In this document: one piece after another, positions 1-6,968 of the stretch
Layout: every line of letters begins with the position of its first letter
Numbering within the stretch: position 1 is the first letter of the stretch
DNA from: Bdellovibrionaceae bacterium UBA2466
GTDB taxonomy: Bacteria > Bdellovibrionota > FAC87 > UBA2466
Direction: 5' to 3'
Assembly (NCBI GenBank): GCA_002342225.1
Contig: DDPO01000090.1
Span: 275-26,939, forward strand
DNA: 26,665 nt
Position numbers and translations under genes: made by a program
Notes under the pieces: model-generated
What the model saw: only the letters and a program-made list of their open reading frames with translations
Database searches by the model: none
What the model was told of the DNA's origin: nothing

Positions 1-510
1 GTTATCGGTAAGATGGCTCGCATTTTAGCTGAAATCAGGATCAAGAGTGTTGAAATGAATTTGGCCAAAGCCGAACTCATTTCTCAAGCATATCCAGTCA
101 ATCGCGGCGATAAACTGATTTTAAATCCCAAAGTAGCGGGGGAAACCAGCGCTGAGTATCCTCCCAAAGACTCTATCGCTCAAGTCGTTATGCTTGATGA
201 TGAAAGAAGGGCTTTTGGAAGGCAGGGAGAGCTCCTAGTCATCAATAAAGGGCTTGCTCACGGGATGAAAGAGGGGTTTCTCTTTAAAGTTTTTGAAGAC
301 ACAGATCCTGTGAAAAAAAATCAAACCGCAGTTACTCCAGACTCCAAGGGCGAGATTCGCCTTGTCTATGTTGGCAACGAGATCAGTGTAGGTGTGGTGA
401 ATCGAAACACTTCTCCAATTCGTATTGGGGATAGTTTATTGAGTTTCACTGAGCTCCCCGATCGTCCTGTTCCTCCCCGAAGAGTTCGTCAAGAAATCAA
501 CATTGATTAG
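1..510 (+). CDS. C-terminal part of a LysM-family envelope protein (5' end outside window)
   Basis: The frame is open from base 1, so this is the tail of a longer gene; the first ATG (13) is probably internal. The visible 169 residues have the layout of the C-terminal domain of LysM-containing proteins. A short strand with a 'VNRGDKLI' turn (near residues 33-40) comes first, then 'LLVINKGLAHGMKEG', then 'GEIRLVYVGNEISVGVV' and a final 'IRIGDSLLSF'. This pattern of repeated glycine-aspartate turns is known from peptidoglycan-binding LysM proteins encoded near dprA in several proteobacterial groups. The LysM repeats themselves would lie upstream and are not visible, so the family call is an inference. 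It probably acts in the periplasm at the cell wall. dprA follows after 65 bases on the same strand. Confidence 0.55.
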   Translation, partial: VIGKMARILAEIRIKSVEMNLAKAELISQAYPVNRGDKLILNPKVAGETSAEYPPKDSIAQVVMLDDERRAFGRQGELLVINKGLAHGMKEGFLFKVFEDTDPVKKNQTAVTPDSKGEIRLVYVGNEISVGVVNRNTSPIRIGDSLLSFTELPDRPVPPRRVRQEINID

Positions 511-534
511 ATTCTATGTGAGCACGCTTCTAGT

Positions 535-546
535 GTTCAATTGAAC
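535..546. repeat. 12-bp perfect palindrome upstream of dprA
   Basis: GTTCAATTGAAC reads the same on both strands. It lies in the 65-base gap between the LysM-type gene and dprA, nine bases before the hairpin at the dprA start. It could be a protein-binding dyad; there is no T-tract to make it a terminator. Confidence 0.4.
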
Positions 547-554
547 TCCCAAAA

Positions 555-575
555 GGTGAGAGTAAAAAACTCACC
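555..575 (+). promoter_or_regulatory. Hairpin covering the ribosome binding region of dprA
   Basis: GGTGAG (555-560) pairs perfectly with CTCACC (570-575) across a 9-base A-rich loop. The second arm ends on the base before the dprA ATG at 576. The first arm contains the only good Shine-Dalgarno-like sequence (AGGTGAG, 554-560), so folding would bury it. Translational control of dprA is an inference; the pairing is seen directly. Confidence 0.45.
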
Positions 576-1460
576 ATGAATTTAAAAAAGGATTCTTTCA
601 CGCTCTCAGAACCCGTTTCTTTTCATGTAGCCTCACATGGTTGGCTTCGAGAAATCCCAAGTCCTCCGAAAGTATTAAATTACCTAGGGTCAGTTCAATC
701 ACTGAGCCGACCTTGTTTTGCAATTGTTGGGACGCGCAGGCCTTCGGGCTACGGTGTTAGAACGGCAATCGCTTTTTCAAAGCAATTGGCATCGATGGGA
801 TTTACGATCGTAAGTGGTCTAGCTCGCGGTATTGATAGTTGGGCCCATCGTGGGGCTTTAATGGCTCGAGGAAAAACGGTCGCCGTTCTTGGACATGGTC
901 TAAAGCGCATTTATCCACCCGAGAACTTTAGTTTAAGTCAGGATATTCTTAACTCGGGTGGTTGTTTACTCTCCGAGTATCCGCTAGAAACTCCACCTCT
1001 GCCCCATCATTTCCCACAACGCAACCGCATCATTTCAGGGCTTTGTGTGGGGACTCTTATTATTGAAGCCGCAGAAAAAAGTGGATCCTTAATCACTGCC
1101 CGATATGCTTTGGAGCAAAATAGATCTGTTTTTGTGGTTCCGTCTCGGATTGAGGACAAAAGTTTCACTGGCGGTAACTTGTTACTTCAAGAAGGAGCTA
1201 AGCTTGTTTTAAAACTCGAGGACATACTTGAAGAAATCGGTGGAAGTTACCGAGAATGCATAGAAAAGGACCGGAAAGATGACAGTGATTTGCTTGAGCT
1301 TAAAACACTTTTTGAAACGCAAAATCATCAGCTTTGCTTAACTCAAATCCTTGAGGCCTCTTCGGCAGAAAGAACAAAATTATTGGCAGCACTTGATGTT
1401 GCTATAAAACAGGAAAAGGTAGTTGAAGTTGCCCCCCAACATTACATTTGGATCACATAA
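576..1460 (+). CDS. dprA: DNA-processing protein DprA
   Basis: DprA (Smf) loads RecA on incoming single-stranded DNA during natural transformation and acts in the cytoplasm. The 294-residue product has the family's Rossmann-like core: 'IVGTRRPSGYG' (50-60), 'SGLARGID' (80-87), 'VAVLGHGL' (102-109), the highly conserved 'RNRIISGL' (149-156) and 'EAAEKSGSLITA' (164-175). The C-terminal 60-70 residues fit the small winged-helix domain of the family. It is shorter than the roughly 360-370 residues common for DprA because the N-terminal SAM-like domain is absent; the Rossmann part begins almost at once. The ATG at 576 is the first in frame with coding-like sequence and sits right after a perfect hairpin (555-575). 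smg follows on the same strand, an arrangement also known in gammaproteobacteria. Confidence 0.93.
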   Translation: MNLKKDSFTLSEPVSFHVASHGWLREIPSPPKVLNYLGSVQSLSRPCFAIVGTRRPSGYGVRTAIAFSKQLASMGFTIVSGLARGIDSWAHRGALMARGKTVAVLGHGLKRIYPPENFSLSQDILNSGGCLLSEYPLETPPLPHHFPQRNRIISGLCVGTLIIEAAEKSGSLITARYALEQNRSVFVVPSRIEDKSFTGGNLLLQEGAKLVLKLEDILEEIGGSYRECIEKDRKDDSDLLELKTLFETQNHQLCLTQILEASSAERTKLLAALDVAIKQEKVVEVAPQHYIWIT

Positions 1461-1580
1461 TGCGATGTGAAAAACAATCTCATTAAAAAAGAGCACTTGC
1501 CAAATGTTGAAGTTGTTAGAACAATAAGAGTTAAGTTCGGTTTTCGTTTGCGGCGACTAACCCTTAAAAAAGAAGAGAAA

Positions 1581-2039
1581 ATGCGAGATAAGATCCTAGA
1601 CATCTTGGCGCTGTTTTCTCAGTCTCTGGAGCGAAATAAAGATTTATTTTATGACGCTGAAGAGATTTGGGAGTTACTCTCAACCCGTGGTTATTCTGAA
1701 GAGGAGATCGAAAGTGCAATATCGCACATCCAGAGAACCTCTTTAGAAATTCCAGGCCCCTTCTGGAGCGATGCCGTTCCTGTTTATAGAATCTATAGTG
1801 AGGAAGAGCATTCGCGGCTTTCCAAATCTGCAAAAGGATATTTGTGGAAGCTTAAAATGCGGGGCATTATTGATCACGCCATTGAAGATGAAATCATTCA
1901 AAAAGCGATGAATCTTGAATCGCCCGCAGGCCTCCGAGAAATAAAAACGGTTGCAGCTCTAACTGTTTTCGGTTATGAGCACAAAATTCAGGGAGGCGGT
2001 TCCTCATCTTCTACTTTAGTCGAAACGCGCATTAATTAG
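1581..2039 (+). CDS. smg: Smg family protein (DUF494)
   Basis: This 152-residue product matches the Smg family, whose biochemical role is unknown but whose gene commonly follows dprA. The N-terminus 'MRDKILDILALFSQ' is followed by a helical part with 'LLSTRGYSEEEIESAISHI', then 'YRIYSEEEHSRLSKSAKGYLWKL' in the middle, the family's most recognisable part. The C-terminal segment 'ESPAGLREIKTVAALTVFG' also fits. E. coli Smg is 157 residues. The frame stays open upstream to a GTG at 1467, but those 38 extra residues look unlike the family. The ATG at 1581 has a purine-rich AGAAGAG just ahead of it, so I chose this start. The 120 bases after dprA would then be a non-coding gap in which I see no clear element. 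Confidence 0.85.
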   Translation: MRDKILDILALFSQSLERNKDLFYDAEEIWELLSTRGYSEEEIESAISHIQRTSLEIPGPFWSDAVPVYRIYSEEEHSRLSKSAKGYLWKLKMRGIIDHAIEDEIIQKAMNLESPAGLREIKTVAALTVFGYEHKIQGGGSSSSTLVETRIN

Positions 2040-2102
2040 CTCGGCTACACAAAGATCAGGTCCATAATCCTCCGTAACTGGCAAAGAGAACGTAGATATT
2101 TC

Positions 2103-4466
2103 ATGGAAAAAGCAACAGCCAAAAAAAGAACGAAGAAAGCGAAAGTCGCTGATGAAGAGGTCGCCAGTAGTTCGGGGTCAGCCAAAGGGCTCGTTGTCGT
2201 TGAGTCTCCCGCAAAAGCTAAAACTCTCAAAAAATATTTAGGCAAAAATTTTGATGTCAAAGCATCTGTAGGGCACGTTATGGATCTGCCCAAAAGTAGT
2301 CTGGGCGTAGATCCGGAAAAAGATTTCGAACCTGTTTACGAAATGATCAAAGGTAAACAGAAAGTCGTAGAAGAGCTCGCAAAAGCGGCCTTAAAAGCCG
2401 ACAAAGTTTATCTAGCTGCCGACCCTGATCGCGAAGGGGAAGCCATTGCTTGGCATGTGGCCCAAGTTTTAAAACTCCCTAAAAGTAAAATTCACAGGGT
2501 CTTGTTCCATGAGATTACGAAACCCGCTGTTTTAAAAGCGATTGAGAATCCAATTGAGCTTAATAAGGACCGGTATGAATCCCAACAAGCCCGTCGGATA
2601 CTCGATCGTTTAGTGGGCTATAAGATTTCTCCGATTCTCTGGACCAAAGTAAGACGAGGATTGTCGGCAGGTCGAGTTCAATCGGTCGCGGTCAAAATGA
2701 TCGCAGATCGAGAAAAAGAGATTCAAGCCTTTATTCCTCAGCCTTACTGGACTGTGACTGCAAAGCTTTCGGGAGCCAATAAAGATTTTATTGCGCGCCT
2801 TGTTAGGGCCGATGAGAAGAAGATCGATCGTCTCACTATTGATAAAGAAGAGTGGGCCAAAGAGATCGTATCTGATTCCTCTTCTGCATCTTGGAAAATT
2901 GTTTCAGTAGGGCAAAAATCTCGAAAAAGAAACCCCTATCCCCCTTTTATCACTTCAACTCTGCAGCAAGAGGCTTCGAAGCGGCTTTACTTTAGTGCCA
3001 AGAAAACGATGACCCTTGCTCAGCAGCTGTATGAAGGTATTGATTTGGGTGCTGATGGAGCTCAGGGGTTGATCACTTATATGCGTACCGATTCGACCCG
3101 TCTTTCCGATGAAGCGATTCGCGAGGCCCGAACATTAGTAGAGAAGATCTTGGGATCTGAATATTTACCTAAAACTCCCGTGGAGTATCGAAATAAAAAG
3201 AATGCGCAAGATGCCCACGAAGCTATCCGTCCCACATCGGTAAGATTCACGCCTGAAAAAATAAAACAGTTTTTAGATGCCGATCAGTACAAGCTCTACG
3301 AACTCATTTGGAAACGCTATTTGGCCAGTCAAATGGAGCCAGCCGTTTTTGATCAGACTACCGTTGATATCGATGCTGTAGCCAAAAATTCAAAAGTTTA
3401 CGGTTACCGATGTACTGGTAGCGTTTTAAGATTTGATGGTTTTTTGGTTCTTTGGCAGGACGATGAAAATTCGGGAGATGAAACCCAATCTCTTCCTGAT
3501 CTGAAAGAGTCGACAGCTGTTCAGTGTCATTCGGTGATGGATGAAAAACACATGACTCAACCTCCTCCAAGATTCTCTGAGAGCAGTCTGATTAAGGAGC
3601 TTGAGGAAAAAGGGATTGGGCGTCCCTCGACTTATGCGAGCATTCTTTCGACCATTCAAGACCGCAAATATGTCGAAAAGAAAGAGAACCGATTTTATCC
3701 GACAGAGCTTGGGAATTTGATTAACGATCTTTTGGTGGAAAATTTCCCTTCAATTGTGGATGAAAAGTTTACAGCTCACATGGAAGAGGAACTCGACCAA
3801 ATTGAAGAAGGTAAACTTAATTGGGTCTCGACTCTTAAAGAATTCTACAACCCCTTTGAAGCTACTCTTAAAAATGCGCAAGAAAAAATGCGCAATGTGA
3901 AACGAGAAGAAACTCCGACCGATATTAAATGTCCCAAATGTGAAAAAATATTAGTCCTTAAATGGGGTAAGAACGGTAAGTTTGCGGCTTGTCAGGGCTA
4001 CCCCGATTGCAGATTTACATCAGAATTTGTCCAAGAGAATGGCACTATTTCGCTTGTTGCGCAGCCCACGACCGACGAAAAGTGCGTGACTTGCGGCGAA
4101 CCAATGCAGGTCAAGAGCGGTCGTTTCGGAAGGTTTTTAGCTTGTTCTGCTTATCCGAAATGCAAAACAACAAAACCCATCACAACTGGGATCAAATGCC
4201 CAGATTGTAAAGAGGGAGAGTTGTCCCAAAAGAAAACTCGTTTTGGAAAAATTTTCTTTAGCTGTACGAAATATCCTAATTGCAAGTACGCGATTTGGGA
4301 TAAACCTCTCAAAGGACAACCCTGTCCGCAGTGCCAACATCCGTTTTTGACGGAACACTATACGAAGAAAGAGGGGGCTTCGATCAGGTGCCCTAATAAA
4401 GAATGTGGCTATCAGGCGAAGAGCGAGTCTGGAGGAACTTCCGAAACCGCTGCCGCGACTAGCTAA
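2103..4466 (+). CDS. topA: DNA topoisomerase I (type IA)
   Basis: TopA relaxes negative supercoils by cutting one DNA strand through a tyrosine link. The 787-residue product shows the Toprim domain ('VVVESPAKAKTLKKYL' from 31; 'DPDREGEA' at 108-115) and the active-site segment 'GLITYMRTDSTRLS' with catalytic Tyr326 and Arg328. The ring domains carry 'SAGRVQSVAV' (188-197) and 'GIGRPSTYA'. The C-terminus has four four-cysteine zinc ribbons starting near residues 610, 661, 699 and 741. The first 28 residues are a Lys/Ala/Ser-rich extension ahead of the Toprim fold. The length is close to that of typical bacterial TopA (about 700-870). It lies 63 bases after smg and 47 bases before an outer-membrane-type gene. 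The function is secure. Confidence 0.97.
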   Translation: MEKATAKKRTKKAKVADEEVASSSGSAKGLVVVESPAKAKTLKKYLGKNFDVKASVGHVMDLPKSSLGVDPEKDFEPVYEMIKGKQKVVEELAKAALKADKVYLAADPDREGEAIAWHVAQVLKLPKSKIHRVLFHEITKPAVLKAIENPIELNKDRYESQQARRILDRLVGYKISPILWTKVRRGLSAGRVQSVAVKMIADREKEIQAFIPQPYWTVTAKLSGANKDFIARLVRADEKKIDRLTIDKEEWAKEIVSDSSSASWKIVSVGQKSRKRNPYPPFITSTLQQEASKRLYFSAKKTMTLAQQLYEGIDLGADGAQGLITYMRTDSTRLSDEAIREARTLVEKILGSEYLPKTPVEYRNKKNAQDAHEAIRPTSVRFTPEKIKQFLDADQYKLYELIWKRYLASQMEPAVFDQTTVDIDAVAKNSKVYGYRCTGSVLRFDGFLVLWQDDENSGDETQSLPDLKESTAVQCHSVMDEKHMTQPPPRFSESSLIKELEEKGIGRPSTYASILSTIQDRKYVEKKENRFYPTELGNLINDLLVENFPSIVDEKFTAHMEEELDQIEEGKLNWVSTLKEFYNPFEATLKNAQEKMRNVKREETPTDIKCPKCEKILVLKWGKNGKFAACQGYPDCRFTSEFVQENGTISLVAQPTTDEKCVTCGEPMQVKSGRFGRFLACSAYPKCKTTKPITTGIKCPDCKEGELSQKKTRFGKIFFSCTKYPNCKYAIWDKPLKGQPCPQCQHPFLTEHYTKKEGASIRCPNKECGYQAKSESGGTSETAAATS

Positions 4467-4513
4467 ATTCTCTTTCTTGCCTTTTCCTATTCTTACCGCT
4501 TACAGTTAAGTCC

Positions 4514-5029
4514 ATGAAAATAAAATCACTTATTCTTTCTGGGCTGTTGCTTTGTTCAACTGCTTTGCCTCTAGATGGTTTTTACTTAGGGGGGCAGATC
4601 GGGCATGTGGCTTTAACGGGTAGACCCTCTCCCACTTATAATAACACTATCGGTTTTGCGATCGACTTGGGCTTTAGAACCAATCCTCTTTTAGATGTCC
4701 TTTTTTCTTCTCAGTACAGCTCTCATACTGGAGGTGGAAACGGCCTTTCTTTGTACGCAGAAACTCTTGCTGCAAATTTTCATATTCTAGATGTCAATGA
4801 TTTCGACGTCAGTTTGGGCGGGGGGCCTGGTTTTTACTTTTTCAAATATGCTGCTAAAACAGACACCCTTTTTGGAATTCAGGCTGGTTCCAATGTGGAT
4901 GTGAAAGCTGGGGAGAATTTAAGGATCGGTATTGGACTCAAGTACCATACACTTTTTAGAAAAGATTCTGATCTTGGGGATAACTTTTGGACCATCATGA
5001 TGAGAGTAGGTTATCAATTTGGAGCGTAA
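4514..5029 (+). CDS. Secreted beta-barrel-like outer membrane protein
   Basis: This 171-residue product has a Sec signal peptide (hydrophobic core at residues 4-18, cleavage probably near residue 20-22). Alternating polar/aromatic strands rich in Gly follow: 'GFYLGGQIGHVAL', 'GFAIDLGFRT', 'VSLGGGPGFYFF', 'LRIGIGLKYHTLF', ending in 'MMRVGYQFGA'. This is the look of a small eight-strand OmpX/OmpW-size barrel or porin-family protein, but the family cannot be named from sequence alone. No clear Shine-Dalgarno precedes the ATG. The next gene starts 3 bases after its stop, so it is probably co-transcribed with the acyl-CoA breakdown genes, although its role there is not evident. Confidence 0.65.
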   Translation: MKIKSLILSGLLLCSTALPLDGFYLGGQIGHVALTGRPSPTYNNTIGFAIDLGFRTNPLLDVLFSSQYSSHTGGGNGLSLYAETLAANFHILDVNDFDVSLGGGPGFYFFKYAAKTDTLFGIQAGSNVDVKAGENLRIGIGLKYHTLFRKDSDLGDNFWTIMMRVGYQFGA

Positions 5030-5032
5030 TTT

Positions 5033-5245
5033 ATGGCAGTGATCAAATCAGAAATGGCAGGCACGGTATTGGAAGTGAAGGTTAAAGCTGGAGATTCTAT
5101 CAAGTCGGGGCAAGAGATTGTCGTTCTTGAATCGATGAAAATGGAAGTTCCAGTCATGGCCAATCAGTCGGGAAAAGTTGCTGAGATCAAAAAAAAGGTC
5201 GGAGACTTCGTAAATGAGGGAGAGGCCCTCATCGAGCTTGCATAA
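5033..5245 (+). CDS. Stand-alone biotin carrier domain of an acyl-CoA carboxylase
   Basis: This 70-residue protein consists only of a biotinyl/lipoyl-type domain. 'LESMKMEVPV' (32-41) carries the canonical biotinylated lysine, here Lys36, between two methionines. The flanking halves 'GTVLEVKVKAGDSIKSGQ' and 'GKVAEIKKKVGDFVNEGE' form the usual two-fold beta sandwich. The E-S-M-K-M-E signature indicates biotin rather than lipoate. The domain shuttles CO2 between a biotin carboxylase and a carboxyltransferase. The carboxyltransferase gene lies three genes downstream; no biotin carboxylase is in the window. In many bacteria this domain is the C-terminus of the carboxylase alpha subunit, so a free carrier is notable. 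GGAGC in the end of the preceding gene can serve as its ribosome binding site. Confidence 0.88.
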   Translation: MAVIKSEMAGTVLEVKVKAGDSIKSGQEIVVLESMKMEVPVMANQSGKVAEIKKKVGDFVNEGEALIELA

Positions 5246-5251
5246 TCACTT

Positions 5252-6187
5252 GTGAAAACTGAACCCCAAAAATCGGAAGCTATCACTCTCACCGATGTGA
5301 CTTTGCGGGATGGCCTTCAAGCTGAGAGCAAAACAGTTCCATTAGATTCGAAATTGCAGCTTTTGAATCTCCTTTCTCAATGCCAATTTAATCGCTTGGA
5401 GATTACAAGTTTTGTAAATCCTAAATGGATCCCACAGCTAGGTGACGCTGAAAAACTCTGTGAATCGTGGTTTAAAAAAGGATCTACTCAAGAGACGATG
5501 GCTTTTGTTCCAAACACGAAAGGCTGTGAGAGGTTATTAAAGTTTCCTATCCCTTGGGTGAGCTGTTTTGTGGCCGCAAGCCCCACTTTTAATCAAAAAA
5601 ATGTCAATTGTACTATCGATGAGAGTTTGAAAGAGATTGAATCGATTATTTCAGTTGCAAAAAATGCGAAGCGAAAAATCAGAGTTTATGTTTCAACTGT
5701 TTGGGGTTGTCCCTACGAGAAAGAAATTACTGCAAGTCATTTAGAACCGATTTTCCAAAAACTATCCAAAAGCGGAGCCGATGAAATCGCCCTTAGCGAT
5801 ACGATTGGAGTCGCAACTCCAAGTACAGTGAGAGCTGTCCTTAGTCAAAGCTCGAAGTTTTTCCCTTTTTCAAAAATAGCACTTCATCTTCACAATACGT
5901 ATGGATTCGCTCTGGCCAACGTTCAGACAGCTTACGATGTTGGAGTTAGAAGTTTCGATGGATCTTTAGGAGGAGTCGGGGGGTGCCCTTACGCGAGAGG
6001 CGCTACAGGAAATATTGCATCCGACGATTTGAGAAATCTATTTTTTAGACAGGGCAAGCTTAAAAATTTCCCAAAACCGGAAATTGAGAAAACATTAGAC
6101 TATTTACGAAATGAACTGGGCTTAGTGTTAAACAGTTCTTTGTCCAAAATTCAGGAGAAGGGGGGAAGCTGGTATGGGATCGAGTGA
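5252..6187 (+). CDS. mvaB: Hydroxymethylglutaryl-CoA lyase
   Basis: HMG-CoA lyase splits HMG-CoA to acetoacetate and acetyl-CoA, the last step of leucine breakdown. The 311-residue TIM-barrel product has 'TDVTLRDGLQAES' (14-26, with Arg19 and Asp20 at the catalytic/metal positions) and the metal-binding 'LHLHNTYG' (His212, His214). It also has the diagnostic loop 'GGCPYARGATGN' with Cys245, matching the active-site cysteine loop of HMG-CoA lyases. This loop separates it from homocitrate and isopropylmalate synthases. The start is a GTG at 5252 with no good Shine-Dalgarno, six bases after the biotin-carrier stop, so translational coupling is likely. The 3' end overlaps the hydratase gene by 14 bases. 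Confidence 0.9.
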   Translation: MKTEPQKSEAITLTDVTLRDGLQAESKTVPLDSKLQLLNLLSQCQFNRLEITSFVNPKWIPQLGDAEKLCESWFKKGSTQETMAFVPNTKGCERLLKFPIPWVSCFVAASPTFNQKNVNCTIDESLKEIESIISVAKNAKRKIRVYVSTVWGCPYEKEITASHLEPIFQKLSKSGADEIALSDTIGVATPSTVRAVLSQSSKFFPFSKIALHLHNTYGFALANVQTAYDVGVRSFDGSLGGVGGCPYARGATGNIASDDLRNLFFRQGKLKNFPKPEIEKTLDYLRNELGLVLNSSLSKIQEKGGSWYGIE

Positions 6188-6956
6188 GTTATTAGTTCGT
6201 CGAGAAGCAGGAGTGGTGATTGCAACTTTGAATCGCCCCGATAAGATGAATGCTCTCAATAAGGAAGTTTTTAGTGCTCTTAAAAATCTGATTGATTTGA
6301 TTGAGCATGATTCCACCGCGCGAGTTTTGATAATCACTGGAGCAGGGGATAAAGCTTTTTGCGTTGGGGCTGATCTCAAAGAACGTCAGGGGATGAACGA
6401 GAAAGATATTTTAGTAAGAATGGATTTTGTGAAAGGGATCTACTTAAAACTTGAACGATTAAAGATCCCAACTATTGCTGCTATCAACGGTACAGCTTTA
6501 GGAGGCGGTCTAGAGCTCGCTCTTGCCTGCGATTTGCGAGTGGCTCCATCCGGAGCTGTTTTCGGTCTCCCGGAAGTCGATTTAGCTATCATGCCTGGTA
6601 ATGGTGGAACTCAAAGGCTCTCAAGGTTAATAGGGCTTGCAAAGGCTCTGGAGCTTATCCTTCTCGCTAAAAAGTTTTCATCCGAAGATGCGCTAGCTCT
6701 CAATTTGGTGAACGCAGTTGTGCCAGCGAACCAAGTGATGTCGAAAGCTTTGTCTTTTGCAAATAAATTATTAGAGTCGGGGCCCATAGGAATCAAGCAA
6801 GCGAAACTGGCTATTCGAGGTGGCTTTGAGAGAAGTTATGAGCATGCGCTTGATTTTGAAGTGGAGTGTTACAAGTCTGTCCTCTATTCCAAAGATCGCC
6901 TTGAAGGTATCAAAGCTTTTATTGAAAAAAGAAAGCCAGTTTATCGAGGAGAGTAA
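6174..6956 (+). CDS. Enoyl-CoA hydratase/isomerase family, probably methylglutaconyl-CoA hydratase
   Basis: This 260-residue crotonase-fold enzyme has 'KAFCVGADLKE' (oxyanion-hole strand, 60-70), 'AINGTALGGGLELALACD' (103-120) and 'GLPEVDLAIMPGNGGTQRL' (131-149). Both acids used by hydratases are present, Glu114 and Glu134. The 260-residue length is typical. The ATG at 6174 follows a strong purine tract (AGGAGAAGGGGGGAAG) inside the end of the HMG-CoA lyase gene. Between a lyase and a carboxyltransferase of the leucine route, the natural substrate would be 3-methylglutaconyl-CoA (LiuC role). That specificity comes from gene context and cannot be read from the sequence. Confidence 0.88.
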   Translation: MGSSELLVRREAGVVIATLNRPDKMNALNKEVFSALKNLIDLIEHDSTARVLIITGAGDKAFCVGADLKERQGMNEKDILVRMDFVKGIYLKLERLKIPTIAAINGTALGGGLELALACDLRVAPSGAVFGLPEVDLAIMPGNGGTQRLSRLIGLAKALELILLAKKFSSEDALALNLVNAVVPANQVMSKALSFANKLLESGPIGIKQAKLAIRGGFERSYEHALDFEVECYKSVLYSKDRLEGIKAFIEKRKPVYRGE

Positions 6957-6968
6957 GAGAGGTTATTT

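Noticed and set aside
1467..1580. N-terminal extension of Smg from a GTG start
   Set aside because: The 38 added residues are unlike the family, and the ATG at 1581 gives the normal length and has a purine-rich sequence ahead of it.
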